A stretch of 64,000 bases of DNA from Arthrobacter sp. 35W (GCF_000482545.1 NZ_KI519454.1:124001-188000), one strand, 5' to 3'. Positions 17,508 to 25,859 are shown, numbered from the stretch's first letter. Notes: a model not told the origin generated them from the sequence alone. Numbers and translations: made by a program.

Positions 17508-18513
17508 CCGGGCTGGGCTGCGCCGCGAGGTGCTGGCACGGCAGCGGGACTATGGCCGCGTCCGCCGCACCGGCGGGGGCAGGGTGGCCACCTCCACGGC
17601 GTGGCTGGCGTTCACGATGGCCCGGCTCAACACGCTGGCGCCGGTGCGCGCGCTGAACCACTACAACCGCCGCCTCGGATCGCTGCTGGCCTCCGGCATC
17701 GGCGTGGCGATGTTCTTCTCCATCTCCGGTCTGCTCACCACAGGCTTTTCCATTGCCGCTCTGGCACTCAAATCGAATCCGCTGCTGCTGGACGCCGTCA
17801 TCGCCAACGTGGCCACCGCCGTCCCGGGACTCCTGCGGATCGACGGCAGCGAGGGACTGGTGGATCCGGCCAGTTTGCTCAACCCTGTGGGGCTGGGCTG
17901 GACCGCCGCCATCTCGCTGGCAGTGGCGGTGGTGACCTCGCTGGGCTGGATCGGCTCCGTGCGGGAGGGGCTGCGGGCCATGCTGATGCTGGGGCCGCTG
18001 ATGCTCAATCCCATCCTGGCCAAGCTGATCGACCTGGGAACGCTGGTGCTGCTGGGCATCGCGCTGCTGCTCAGCTCCGCCGCCACGGTGGTCTTCGGCA
18101 CCGCCCTGGCGACCGTCACCGATGCGCTGGGGCTGGAGGGCTACCTGGTCAACCCGCTGGGGTTCGCCATCGGATTTGTGCTGGCCACAGGGTTGAACTG
18201 GGCGACCGTGGCCATCCTCTTCCGGCTGGCGGCGCGCATCAAACTGGCGCGGAAGCGGTTCTGGCAGTCCTCGGTGATGGCGGCGGTGGCGGCCACCATC
18301 CTGCAGCTGCTGAGCGGTTTCCTGCTGGCGCGGGCCGGTGCCAATCCGCTGCTGGCGCCCTTCGCGGTGGTCATTGGGCTGCTGATCTGGTTCAACTTTG
18401 TCAGCCAGGTCTATCTGGCCTCGGCGGCCTGGGCCGCTGTGGGGGAGGCCGACGACGCCGCCCGGCGCCGGGGCGCCGTCCGCCCCGGCCGCGCCCGCTC
18501 CCTGCCCCGCTGA
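17458..18513 (+). CDS. YihY/BrkB-family inner-membrane protein
   Basis: 351 residues. After a soluble N-terminus come about six membrane segments (ASGIGVAMFFSISGLLTTGF, AAISLAVAVVTSLGWIG, LIDLGTLVLLGIALLL, FAVVIGLLIWFNFVSQVYLASAAW). The WFNFVSQVYLASAAW region is characteristic of the YihY/virulence-factor-BrkB family, whose function is unsettled. The start TTG 17458 has AAGGAAG 4-5 nt upstream and overlaps the previous gene. Confidence 0.85.
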   Translation: MNLGAQPTPGTPPAPTDRAGLRREVLARQRDYGRVRRTGGGRVATSTAWLAFTMARLNTLAPVRALNHYNRRLGSLLASGIGVAMFFSISGLLTTGFSIAALALKSNPLLLDAVIANVATAVPGLLRIDGSEGLVDPASLLNPVGLGWTAAISLAVAVVTSLGWIGSVREGLRAMLMLGPLMLNPILAKLIDLGTLVLLGIALLLSSAATVVFGTALATVTDALGLEGYLVNPLGFAIGFVLATGLNWATVAILFRLAARIKLARKRFWQSSVMAAVAATILQLLSGFLLARAGANPLLAPFAVVIGLLIWFNFVSQVYLASAAWAAVGEADDAARRRGAVRPGRARSLPR

Positions 18514-18516
18514 GCC

Positions 18517-18613
18517 GCCGTCGTCCTCTTCATCTGTGCGACAGCTGACGCTCCTAAGACGCGGTTTGGCAGCGTCTACTGTCGCACAGTTGTTGGGGGC
18601 CGACGACGGCGGG
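18517..18613. repeat. 97-bp direct repeat A with nested palindromes (copy 3 of the family)
   Basis: Outer arms CCGTCGTC...GACGACGG enclose inner arms CATCTGTGCGACAG/CTGTCGCACAG and a GACGCT/AGCGTC stem. The whole unit recurs at 18708-18804 with one difference (position 18557: G here, A there). It begins 3 nt after the YihY-like gene stop. Confidence 0.9.
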
Positions 18614-18707
18614 CCCTGCCGGCGCTTAGACACGGCCGGGAGCGTCTCTCCGCCCGCTGGGCGGGATCCCGCCGCGCCCGCCCGCGAGGCGCGCCTACAC
18701 AGGACCG

Positions 18708-18804
18708 GCCGTCGTCCTCTTCATCTGTGCGACAGCTGACGCTCCTAAAACGCGGTTTGGCAGCGTCTACTGTCGCACAGTTGTTGGGGGCCGACGACGG
18801 CGGG
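18708..18804. repeat. 97-bp direct repeat B with nested palindromes (copy 4)
   Basis: 96 of 97 bases equal to 18517-18613. The 94-bp spacer between them (18614-18707) is GC-rich and shows no gene. The pair plus the third palindrome fills the 386-bp convergent gap between the YihY-like gene and sdhB. Confidence 0.9.
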
Positions 18805-18833
18805 GGGCCCACCGACGCCCCGTCGTCGTCTTC

Positions 18834-18893
18834 ATCTGTGCAACAAAAAACGCTCCCAAACCGAAGTTTGAGAGCGTCTTCTGTCGCACAGAT
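18834..18893. repeat. Intergenic palindrome, CTGTGCxACA family, copy 5
   Basis: Arms ATCTGTGCAACA (from 18834) and TGTCGCACAGAT (to 18893) continue into ACGCTC/GAGCGT and CAAAC/GTTTG. It ends 6 nt before the sdhB stop codon, so it probably also lies in the sdh mRNA 3' end. Confidence 0.85.
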
Positions 18894-18899
18894 TCTGCG

Positions 18900-19700
18900 T
18901 TAGATGCGGCGGCTGAGGATGGCCTGCTTGACCTCGGCGATCGCCTGCGTCACCTGGATGCCGCGGGGGCATGCTTCGGAGCAGTTGAAGGTGGTCCGGC
19001 AGCGCCAGACGCCTTCCTTGTCGTTGAGGATCTCCAGACGCATGTCGCCGGCATCATCACGGGAATCGAAGATGAAGCGGTGGGCGTTCACGATGGCGGC
19101 CGGGCCGAAGTACTGGCCATCCGTCCAGAACACCGGGCAGGAGGACGTGCACGCGGCGCAGAGGATGCACTTGGTGGTGTCATCGAAGCGTTCGCGCTGC
19201 TCGGCGGACTGCAGGCGTTCCTTGGTGGGCTCGTGGCCCTTGTTGATCAGGAACGGCATGATCTCGCGGTAGGACTGGAAGAACGGCTCCATGTCCACGA
19301 TGAGGTCCTTCTCGACCGGCAGACCCTTGATGGGCTCGACGGTGATCGGCTTCTTCGTGTCCAGGTCCTTCAGCAGCGTCTTGCACGCCAGGCGGTTGCG
19401 GCCGTTGATGCGCATGGCATCGGAGCCGCAGACGCCGTGGGCGCAGGAGCGGCGGAACGACAGCGAGCCATCGTGGTCCCACTTGATCTTGTGCAGGGCA
19501 TCGAGCACGCGGTCCGTGCCGTACATGGTCAGCTGGTAGTCCTCCCAGCTGACCTCCTCGGAAACCTCCGGGTTGTAGCGGCGCACACGCAGCGTGATGT
19601 CGAACGTGGGGATTTCGCCCCCGCCGCCACCGAGGTGGGCGGGCAGCTCAATCTTGGACGCCGGCTCCGGAGCGGTCTCTGCAGTTTCGACGGAACTCAT
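18900..19700 (-). CDS. sdhB: Succinate dehydrogenase iron-sulfur subunit
   Basis: 266 residues. The [2Fe-2S] motif reads SCAHGVCGSDAM with a later Cys (RLACKTLL); the third ligand is Asp, as in E. coli SdhB. The [4Fe-4S]/[3Fe-4S] motifs are CILCAACTSSCPVFW and FNCSEACPRGIQV. It carries electrons from SdhA flavin to quinone at the membrane. Its ATG overlaps the sdhA stop by one base, and it closes the sdhCDAB operon. Confidence 0.97.
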   Translation of the reverse strand: MSSVETAETAPEPASKIELPAHLGGGGGEIPTFDITLRVRRYNPEVSEEVSWEDYQLTMYGTDRVLDALHKIKWDHDGSLSFRRSCAHGVCGSDAMRINGRNRLACKTLLKDLDTKKPITVEPIKGLPVEKDLIVDMEPFFQSYREIMPFLINKGHEPTKERLQSAEQRERFDDTTKCILCAACTSSCPVFWTDGQYFGPAAIVNAHRFIFDSRDDAGDMRLEILNDKEGVWRCRTTFNCSEACPRGIQVTQAIAEVKQAILSRRI

Positions 19701-21499
19701 TAGTACTTCCTCACCATCGGCTCGTAGCGCGTAAAGACAACGGGCTTGGTGCCCAGACGGATGCCGGCAACGTTCTCTTCGGACCCTGCCGCGGTCACCG
19801 CGTCATCCTTGTAGGCCATGGAGTGCTTCATGAACTTCTCGTCGTCGCGGTCCGGGAAGTCTTCGCGGTAGTGGCCGCCACGGGATTCCTCACGGTGCAG
19901 AGCGGCAACGGTCATGACCTTGGCCAGTTCCAGCAGGAAGCCGAGTTCAACGGCCTCCAGCAGGTCCAGGTTGAAACGCTTGCCCTTGTCCTGGACAGTG
20001 ATGCGCGTGTAGCGCTCCTCGAAGCCGGCGATGTCGGCCAGCACCTGGTTGAGGGAATCCGCCGTGCGGAACACCTGCATGTTGGCATCCATGGTGTCCT
20101 GCAGCTCCTTGCGGATGGCAGCAACCTTCTCGCCGCCGTCGGAGGTGCGGACGTGGTCCAGCAGGGCAGTGGTGTAGCCCTCCGGGTCCTCGGGCAGCTC
20201 GACGTAGTCGGCGCCCAGGGCGTACTCGGCGGCGGAGATGCCGGCGCGCTTGCCAAAGACGTTGATGTCCAGCAGGGAGTTGGTGCCCAGACGGTTGGAG
20301 CCGTGCACGGACACGCAGGCCACCTCGCCGGCGGCGAACAGACCGGGGATCACCGTGTCGTTGTCCTGGAGGACCTCGGTCGCGATGTTGGTGGGGATGC
20401 CGCCCATGGCGTAGTGCGCCGTCGGGAACACCGGCACCGGCTCCGTGTACGGCTCCACACCCAGGTAGGTGCGGGCGAACTCGGTGATGTCCGGAAGCTT
20501 GGCGTCAATGTGCGCCGGCTCCAAGTGCGTCAGGTCCAGAAGGACGTAGTCCTTGTTCGGGCCGCAGCCGCGGCCCTCACGGACCTCGTTGGCCATCGAA
20601 CGGGCCACGATGTCACGCGGAGCGAGGTCCTTGATGGTGGGGGCGTAGCGCTCCATGAAGCGCTCACCCTCGGAGTTGCGCAGGATCGCGCCCTCGCCGC
20701 GGGCGGCCTCGGAGAGCAGGATGCCCAGGCCGGCCAGACCGGTCGGGTGGAACTGGAAGAACTCCATGTCTTCCAGGGGGATGCCACGGCGGAAGGCGAT
20801 GCCCATGCCGTCACCGGTGAGGGTGTGGGCGTTGGAGGTGGTCTTGAAGACCTTGCCGGCACCGCCGGAGGCGAAGACGACGCTCTTGGCCTGGAAGACG
20901 TGCAGCTCGCCGGAGGCGAGGTCGTAGGAGACTACGCCGGCAACCCGCTTCTGCAGGTAGGTGGTGCCGTCCTCGCGGGTGGCTTCTTCCTCGACGGTGA
21001 GGAGATCCAGCACGTAGTACTCGTTGTAGAACTCCACCTGGTGTTTGACGCAGTTTTGGTACAGCGTCTGCAGGATCATGTGGCCGGTGCGGTCCGCGGC
21101 GTAGCAGGCGCGGCGCACGGGCGCCTTGCCGTGGTCGCGGGTGTGGCCACCGAAGCGGCGCTGGTCGATGCGGCCTTCGGGCGTGCGGTTGAACGGCAGG
21201 CCCATTTTTTCCAGGTCGAGCACGGCGTCGATGGCCTCCTTGGCCATCACCTCCGCGGCGTCCTGGTCCACCAGGTAGTCGCCACCCTTGACGGTGTCAA
21301 AGGTGTGCCACTCCCAGTTGTCTTCCTCCACATTGGCCAGAGCGGCACACATGCCGCCCTGGGCCGCGCCCGTGTGCGAGCGGGTGGGGTAGAGCTTGGT
21401 CAGTACAGCGGTGCGTGCGCGCTGGCCGGACTCGATGGCGGCACGCATTCCTGCGCCACCGGCCCCGACGATAACGACGTCGTATTTATGGACCTGCAT
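19700..21499 (-). CDS. sdhA: Succinate dehydrogenase flavoprotein subunit
   Basis: 599 residues. FAD-binding site (DVVIVGAGGAGMRAAIES), covalent FAD His in SHTGAAQGGMCAAL, active-site RFGGHTRDHG and HPTGLAGLGIL, plus HGSNRLGTNSLLDINVFG. It oxidises succinate to fumarate in the TCA cycle. I took ATG 21499 (MQVHKYDVV); GAGAAAGAG lies just upstream on the minus strand. Normal family length. Confidence 0.97.
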   Translation of the reverse strand: MQVHKYDVVIVGAGGAGMRAAIESGQRARTAVLTKLYPTRSHTGAAQGGMCAALANVEEDNWEWHTFDTVKGGDYLVDQDAAEVMAKEAIDAVLDLEKMGLPFNRTPEGRIDQRRFGGHTRDHGKAPVRRACYAADRTGHMILQTLYQNCVKHQVEFYNEYYVLDLLTVEEEATREDGTTYLQKRVAGVVSYDLASGELHVFQAKSVVFASGGAGKVFKTTSNAHTLTGDGMGIAFRRGIPLEDMEFFQFHPTGLAGLGILLSEAARGEGAILRNSEGERFMERYAPTIKDLAPRDIVARSMANEVREGRGCGPNKDYVLLDLTHLEPAHIDAKLPDITEFARTYLGVEPYTEPVPVFPTAHYAMGGIPTNIATEVLQDNDTVIPGLFAAGEVACVSVHGSNRLGTNSLLDINVFGKRAGISAAEYALGADYVELPEDPEGYTTALLDHVRTSDGGEKVAAIRKELQDTMDANMQVFRTADSLNQVLADIAGFEERYTRITVQDKGKRFNLDLLEAVELGFLLELAKVMTVAALHREESRGGHYREDFPDRDDEKFMKHSMAYKDDAVTAAGSEENVAGIRLGTKPVVFTRYEPMVRKY

Positions 21500-21576
21500 A
21501 CTGGATGCTCTTTCTCTCAAACTGCGCTAAAAAGCGGGTTAAAACGTTGACCTTAGGCCTGGCTGAGGAGCCGAGG

Positions 21577-22035
21577 CTACGGGGCCGGGCAGAAGGACGG
21601 GAGGTCGATGACTGCTCCGGCCGGGCACGGGTCAAAGGTGAAGATGACCAGGGTGCCCAGGACGATGATCACGGCGGAGGCGATGTACAGCACCGTCTTG
21701 AGCGTCATGCGGGTGCCGTCGCGCTCGGCGTAGTCATTGATGATCGTGCGCACGCCGTTGGTGCCGTGCAGCATGGCCAGCCACAGCATGGCCAGGTCCC
21801 AGACCTGCCAGAACGGGCTTGCCCACTTGCCGGCCACAAAGCCGAAGTCGATGGCGTGGATGCCCTCGCCGACCATGAGGTTCACGAAGAGGTGGCCGAA
21901 GATCAGCACCACGAGAACGACGCCGGAGAGGCGCATGAAGAGCCATGCGGCCATCTCGAAGTTCGAGCCCGAGCCCTTGTTGCGGTTGTACTTGATGCCG
22001 CCGCTGCGCGGTGAGGCGATGGTGTTGGCGCTCAT
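21577..22035 (-). CDS. sdhD: Succinate dehydrogenase membrane anchor subunit
   Basis: 152 residues with three membrane helices (GVVLVVLIFGHLFVNLMVG, LAMLWLAMLHGTNGVRTII, TVLYIASAVIIVLGTLVIF). His in IFGHLFV and the LHGTNGVRTIINDYAE segment are typical of actinobacterial SdhD heme/quinone sites. It starts 1 nt before the sdhC stop region, so the two anchors are coupled. Confidence 0.92.
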   Translation of the reverse strand: MSANTIASPRSGGIKYNRNKGSGSNFEMAAWLFMRLSGVVLVVLIFGHLFVNLMVGEGIHAIDFGFVAGKWASPFWQVWDLAMLWLAMLHGTNGVRTIINDYAERDGTRMTLKTVLYIASAVIIVLGTLVIFTFDPCPAGAVIDLPSFCPAP

Positions 22036-22416
22036 TTAGTGCCCCCCGAAGACAATGGAGAGGTGGCGGATCAGGAACGGGATCATGGTCACGGCCCACA
22101 GTGCCAGGACGCCCCAGAGGAGCTGGCGCTGGTACTTGGGGCCGTTCTTCCAGAAATCGACAGCAATGATGCGCAGGCCGTTAAAGGCATGGAAGACAAT
22201 GGCTGCCACCAGGCCGGCCTCGCCCAATCCCATGATGGGGTTCTTGTACGCCCCAATGACTGCTGTGTACGCCTCAGGGGACACTCGCACCAATGAGGTG
22301 TCCAGGACGTGCACCAACAAGAAAAAGAAAATCACTACACCGGTAACTCGGTGTCCCACCCAGGACCACATGCCTTCACGGCCGCGGTACAGAGTGCCAG
22401 CTGGTTTTGTCGGCAC
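22036..22416 (-). CDS. sdhC: Succinate dehydrogenase cytochrome b556 subunit
   Basis: 126 residues. Seen: GTLYRGREGMWSWVGHRVTGVVIFFFLLVHVLDTS with the quinone-site Ser/Arg and heme His (HRVTG, VHVLD), and two further helices (GLGEAGLVAAIVFHAFNGLRI, LLWGVLALWAVTMIPFLI). It is the first gene of sdhCDAB; GGAAGG lies about 7 nt before the ATG on the minus strand. Transcription is expected from the promoter at 22505-22533. Confidence 0.93.
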   Translation of the reverse strand: MPTKPAGTLYRGREGMWSWVGHRVTGVVIFFFLLVHVLDTSLVRVSPEAYTAVIGAYKNPIMGLGEAGLVAAIVFHAFNGLRIIAVDFWKNGPKYQRQLLWGVLALWAVTMIPFLIRHLSIVFGGH

Positions 22417-22499
22417 TGAATAAACCTTCCTGCATCGCGGCGGCGCTAGCGTGGTTCCACGCGGGGGTTACGCTCGCAACGAGAGCACTCGTAGCTCAG

Positions 22500-22513
22500 G
22501 CCTAAATTTAGGC
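22500..22513. promoter_or_regulatory. 14-bp palindrome over the sdh -10 box (possible operator)
   Basis: GCCTAAATTTAGGC is a perfect palindrome covering the -10. Adjoining TTAGGCTTCGCTAAC (22508-22522) resembles the left two-thirds of a DtxR/IdeR iron box. SDH carries three iron-sulfur clusters and heme, so iron control is plausible but unproven. The rest of 22417-22731 shows no gene. Confidence 0.4.
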
Positions 22514-22533
22514 TTCGCTAACAGCTTATTCAA
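22505..22533 (-). promoter_or_regulatory. Putative sigma-70-type promoter of sdhCDAB
   Basis: On the minus strand: -35 TTGAAT (22533-22528), 17-bp spacer, -10 TAAATT (22510-22505). The start site would lie near 22498, giving an mRNA leader of about 80 nt before sdhC. Confidence 0.6.
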
Positions 22534-22731
22534 CTTAGGCCTTCCTTTCTCTATGCACCAGGTCACAGCGCGGCTCTGCTGGGTCGTGACGGGCCTCTCA
22601 GAGCGGCTGCCGGGACGGTGCGCACAGCGGGCGGCGGAGCGGGTGCCGGGCGGGTGGACGACGGCGGGTGCGCCGCGCCTGTGTGACGGTGCCGCAGCCG
22701 CGGTTGGGTGCCGTCCATTAGAGTGGAATTG

Positions 22732-23877
22732 ATGAATACACAAGCGATGGGTTCTGCGCACAGTCCCGAGGCAACCCCTTTGGAACGGTTCTACGCAGTC
22801 ATCCCGGCTGGTGGGGTGGGCACCCGGCTGTGGCCGCTGTCCCGCGCGGCTGCACCCAAATTCCTGCATGATCTGACCAACTCCGGCAGCACGCTGCTGC
22901 GCGCCACCTACGACCGGCTGGAGCCGCTGGCGCACGAACGTGTGCTGATGGTCACCGGTGAGGCGCACCGCGAGGCCGTCTGCCGCCAGCTGCCCGAGAT
23001 CCTCGAGTCCAATCTGGTGCTTGAAAGCGAGCCCAAGGACTCCGCGGCCGCCATCGGCCTGGCCGCAGCCATCCTGTACCAGCGCGATCCGGACATCATC
23101 ATGGGCTCCTTTGCCGCCGACCAGGTGATCAGCCCCGACGCACTGTTCCAGGACGCCGTCCGCCAGGCCATCTACACGGCCGCCACCGGCAAGATCGTCA
23201 CCATTGGCATCAAGCCCACCCACGCGTCCACCGGATTCGGCTACATCCGCACGGGTGAGCCGCTGGATGTGCCCGGGGCACCCAGCGCCCACGCCGTCGT
23301 CGAGTTTGTCGAAAAGCCCAGCGAGTCGGTGGCCAACGAATACCTGGCCAGCGGGCAGTACAACTGGAACGCCGGCATGTTTGTGGCCCCCGTGGCCCTG
23401 ATGCTCAAGCATTTGGAGCAGAACGAGCCGGAGCTCTACGCCGGCCTGATGACGATTGCCGCCGCCTGGGACACGCCCGAGCAGGCTTCGGTGACGGCCG
23501 CCATCTGGCCCACATTAAAGAAGACGGCCATCGACTATGCAGTGGCCGAGCCCGCGGCCGACGCCGGCGATGTCGCCGTCATACCCGGCACCTTCAGCTG
23601 GGACGACGTCGGAGACTTTGCCGCCATTGGCCGGCTGAACAGTGCCAGCGAAGTGGATGCCGTCACGGTGATGGGGGAGGGGGCGCGCGTGTTCACCGAG
23701 TCCGCCTCGGGCATCGTGGTCAGCGACACCAAGCGCGTCATCGCCCTGATCGGCATTGAAGATGTGGTCATCGTGGACACCCCCGATGCCCTGCTCGTCA
23801 CCACCACGGCACACGCCCAGCGCGTCAAGAGCGCCGTCGACCACCTCAAGGCCAAGGGCCAAACCGACGTCCTCTAG
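22732..23877 (+). CDS. Mannose-1-phosphate guanylyltransferase
   Basis: 381 residues. Nucleotidyltransferase motif FYAVIPAGGVGTRLWPLSR with PKFLHDL, then FGYIRTGE and FVEKPSESVANEYLASGQYNWNAG in pieces typical of GDP-mannose pyrophosphorylases. It lacks the C-terminal isomerase cupin of bifunctional ManC proteins. It makes GDP-mannose for glycolipids, mannosylation or polysaccharides. TAGAGT (22719-22724) sits 7 nt before the ATG, indicating a leaderless mRNA. Confidence 0.9.
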   Translation: MNTQAMGSAHSPEATPLERFYAVIPAGGVGTRLWPLSRAAAPKFLHDLTNSGSTLLRATYDRLEPLAHERVLMVTGEAHREAVCRQLPEILESNLVLESEPKDSAAAIGLAAAILYQRDPDIIMGSFAADQVISPDALFQDAVRQAIYTAATGKIVTIGIKPTHASTGFGYIRTGEPLDVPGAPSAHAVVEFVEKPSESVANEYLASGQYNWNAGMFVAPVALMLKHLEQNEPELYAGLMTIAAAWDTPEQASVTAAIWPTLKKTAIDYAVAEPAADAGDVAVIPGTFSWDDVGDFAAIGRLNSASEVDAVTVMGEGARVFTESASGIVVSDTKRVIALIGIEDVVIVDTPDALLVTTTAHAQRVKSAVDHLKAKGQTDVL

Positions 23878-23896
23878 CGCCAAAAAAGTTTTGCCC

Positions 23897-23953
23897 GCGC
23901 CCACAGGGATTGGCGGCTCCGCGTAACTGGAGGCCACCAATGCCTGTGGGCGC
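23897..23953 (+). terminator. Long hairpin after the guanylyltransferase gene
   Basis: Arms starting GCGCCCACAGG (23897-23907) and ending CCTGTGGGCGC (23943-23953) extend to about 24 bp with a few mismatches, loop GCGTAACT. It follows the stop by 19 nt. It buries GGAGG and ATG 23940, arguing against that ATG being the next gene's start. Confidence 0.75.
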
Positions 23954-23978
23954 CGTCATACTCGCTAGAGTTCCATAT

Positions 23979-25178
23979 GTGCGCAATTACTCACTGGAGA
24001 CCGAACCAACACGGCTGATCGGGCCCTGGTTGGAGCCGCTGCTGGCCGAGATGATCGAGTTCCGGCGGGATCTGCATGCCCACCCGGAGCTCTCCTTCCA
24101 GGAGCACCGCACCACCACCAAGATCTACGACCGTCTGATCGAGGCCGGCCTGAAGCCGCGCCGGCTCGAAGGCACGGGCGTGATTGTCGACGTCGGCGAC
24201 GGCCCCATTGCCACGGCCCTGCGCGGGGACATCGACGCCCTGCCCATCATCGAGGAAACGGGCCTGCCATTCGCCTCGCGCAACCACGGCGTCACGCACG
24301 GCTGCGGACACGACATCCACACCGCCTCCATGATGGGCATCGCCCTGGTGCTGGCGGCTATGCATGAGGACGCGCCGCTGGGCGCCACTATCCGCATCAT
24401 CTTCCAGCCCGCCGAAGAGACCATGCCCGGCGGCGCGCTGTCCTGCATCGAGCAGGGTGCGCTGGAGGGTGTGCCGCGGATCATGGCGCTGCACTGCGAT
24501 CCGCGTGTGGAGGTCGGAAAGATCGGCACCCGCATCGGGTCCATCACCAGCGCCTCGGACACCATCAAGATCGAGCTCTCCGGCCGCGGCGGCCACACCT
24601 CCCGCCCGCATCTGACCGAGGATCTGGTGTTTGCGCTGGCGCAGATCGCCGTCAACGTCCCGGCCGTACTGTCCCGCCGCGTCGATGTGCGCAGCGGCGT
24701 CTCCATGGTCTGGGGCCAGATCAGCGCCGGCTCGGCCCCGAACGCGATCCCCGGCAGCGGCATGATGGCCGGCACCATGCGCTGCCTGGACCGCGAGGCG
24801 TGGCACGCGGCCGGCGAGCTGCTCGACGACGTCGTGCAGCAGGTGGCAGCCCCCTATGGTGTGGACGTGCACCTGGAACACATCCGCGGCGTGCCCCCGG
24901 TGGTCAACTCCGAACACGAGACGGCGCTGATCGAGGCCGCGGCCCGCGCGGAACTGGGCGAGCACGCCGTCGTGCTGGCCCCCCAGTCCATGGGCGGGGA
25001 AGACTTCGCCTGGTTCATGCAGGACATCCCCGGCGCGCTGATGCGTCTGGGCACGCATGTGCCCGGCGGTGAGGAATACGATCTGCACCGCGGGGACTAC
25101 ATCGTGGACGAGCGCGCCCTGGCCAATGGCATCAAGGTTCTCGGCGCTGCAGCCCTGCGCGCCATCCGCGACGTCTAA
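23979..25178 (+). CDS. M20-family amidohydrolase/peptidase
   Basis: 399 residues. Metal and catalytic motifs of the AbgB/HipO/N-acyl amino-acid amidohydrolase group: RRDLHAHPELSFQEHRT, ALRGDIDALPIIEETGLPFAS, HGCGHDIHTASMMG, IFQPAEETMPGGA and MGGEDFAWFMQ. Cleaves N-acyl or carbamoyl amide bonds of amino-acid derivatives; the exact substrate is unknown. GTG 23979 is chosen because TAGAGT ends 7 nt before it and the alternative ATG 23940 lies in a hairpin. Confidence 0.9.
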   Translation: MRNYSLETEPTRLIGPWLEPLLAEMIEFRRDLHAHPELSFQEHRTTTKIYDRLIEAGLKPRRLEGTGVIVDVGDGPIATALRGDIDALPIIEETGLPFASRNHGVTHGCGHDIHTASMMGIALVLAAMHEDAPLGATIRIIFQPAEETMPGGALSCIEQGALEGVPRIMALHCDPRVEVGKIGTRIGSITSASDTIKIELSGRGGHTSRPHLTEDLVFALAQIAVNVPAVLSRRVDVRSGVSMVWGQISAGSAPNAIPGSGMMAGTMRCLDREAWHAAGELLDDVVQQVAAPYGVDVHLEHIRGVPPVVNSEHETALIEAAARAELGEHAVVLAPQSMGGEDFAWFMQDIPGALMRLGTHVPGGEEYDLHRGDYIVDERALANGIKVLGAAALRAIRDV

Positions 25179-25201
25179 CCGCGCCGCCCAGCTCCGCCGG
25201 C

Positions 25202-25266
25202 CCAACTGGGTGACAGTTATGACACGTTCCGAGGCCCGGAATGTGCGATAAGTGTCACCCAGTTGG
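25202..25266. repeat. Intergenic palindrome, CAACTGGGTGACA variant, copy 6
   Basis: Perfect 14-bp outer arms CCAACTGGGTGACA (25202-25215) and TGTCACCCAGTTGG (25253-25266) lead into a partly paired ACACGTTCCG/CGGAATGTG inner stem. It lies 23 nt after the M20 stop and just upstream of the ohrR promoter. Confidence 0.85.
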
Positions 25267-25286
25267 GTTCTTTTGAGGGATGTAGG

Positions 25287-25315
25287 TTGTGCACAACTGA
25301 ATTGTGCGCTACGGT
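25287..25315 (+). promoter_or_regulatory. ohrR promoter with OhrR-like operator
   Basis: TTGTGCACAA (25287-25296) is a perfect palindrome, and ACAACTGAATTGT (25293-25305) is an overlapping imperfect one resembling known OhrR boxes (ACAATT-type halves). The -10 TACGGT (25310-25315) lies 6 nt before the ohrR ATG. A repressor bound here would block its own promoter; peroxide oxidation of OhrR would release it. Confidence 0.6.
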
Positions 25316-25321
25316 TGTTCC

Positions 25322-25759
25322 ATGACTGAACGGCAGGCTCTGAAATCGCAGGTGTGCTTCGCGCTGTACTCGGCCTCCCGGGCGGCGACGGCGGTGTACC
25401 GGCCCATGCTGGAGTCGCTGGGGGTCACCTATCCGCAGTACCTGGTGCTGCTGCTGCTCTGGGAGCGCGACGGCGCCAGCGTCCGCGAGCTGGGGGAGGC
25501 GCTGGAGCTGGACTCGGGCACGATGTCCCCGCTGCTGAAGCGGATGGAGGCCGCCGGCCTGGTGGAGCGCCGGCGCAGTGCCGCCGATGAGCGCCGGGTG
25601 GAGATCCACCTGACGGACGACGGCGCCGAGCTGCGCAAGCGCGCCAGCGAGGTTCCAGCGCAGCTGGCGATTGCTGCGGGCCTGTCCCCGGCGGAGCTGG
25701 CGGCGTTCAACGAGACGCTGGCCAAGGTCACCGCCGCCCTGCACCGCGCCGCCCCCTGA
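25322..25759 (+). CDS. ohrR: MarR-family organic hydroperoxide sensor/repressor
   Basis: 145 residues. The winged HTH (RELGEALELDSGTMSPLLKRMEAAGLVERRR in parts) is standard MarR. The N-terminal Cys in KSQVCFALYSASRA, with downstream Tyr residues (AVYRPM, VTYPQYL), matches the redox Cys of OhrR. The next gene is ohr, the usual OhrR target. The start has a TACGGT box 6 nt upstream, so it is likely leaderless and self-regulated. Confidence 0.93.
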   Translation: MTERQALKSQVCFALYSASRAATAVYRPMLESLGVTYPQYLVLLLLWERDGASVRELGEALELDSGTMSPLLKRMEAAGLVERRRSAADERRVEIHLTDDGAELRKRASEVPAQLAIAAGLSPAELAAFNETLAKVTAALHRAAP

Positions 25760-25859
25760 ACCGGCCGCCGCAACACACGCTCCACATTCCACCCCTCCCC
25801 GGAGGCGGCACCACCGTGCCGCAGCCGCTGTTTGCTTCGACACGATCAAAGGAAGACTC

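Noticed and set aside
16917-18513. Frameshift or fusion between the 2H phosphoesterase and the YihY-like gene
   Set aside because: The 50-nt overlap is in different frames, each protein has full family length, and a ribosome site precedes TTG 17458.
18517-18894. Repeats resembling a CRISPR array or integron attC cluster
   Set aside because: Only two units are near-identical, units are long (97 bp) and internally palindromic, spacing is not constant, and no cas or integrase gene is near.
23940-23978. ATG with GGAGG as start of the M20 amidohydrolase
   Set aside because: The ribosome site and ATG are inside the 3' arm of the preceding terminator-like hairpin; a TAGAGT-N7-GTG arrangement supports 23979.
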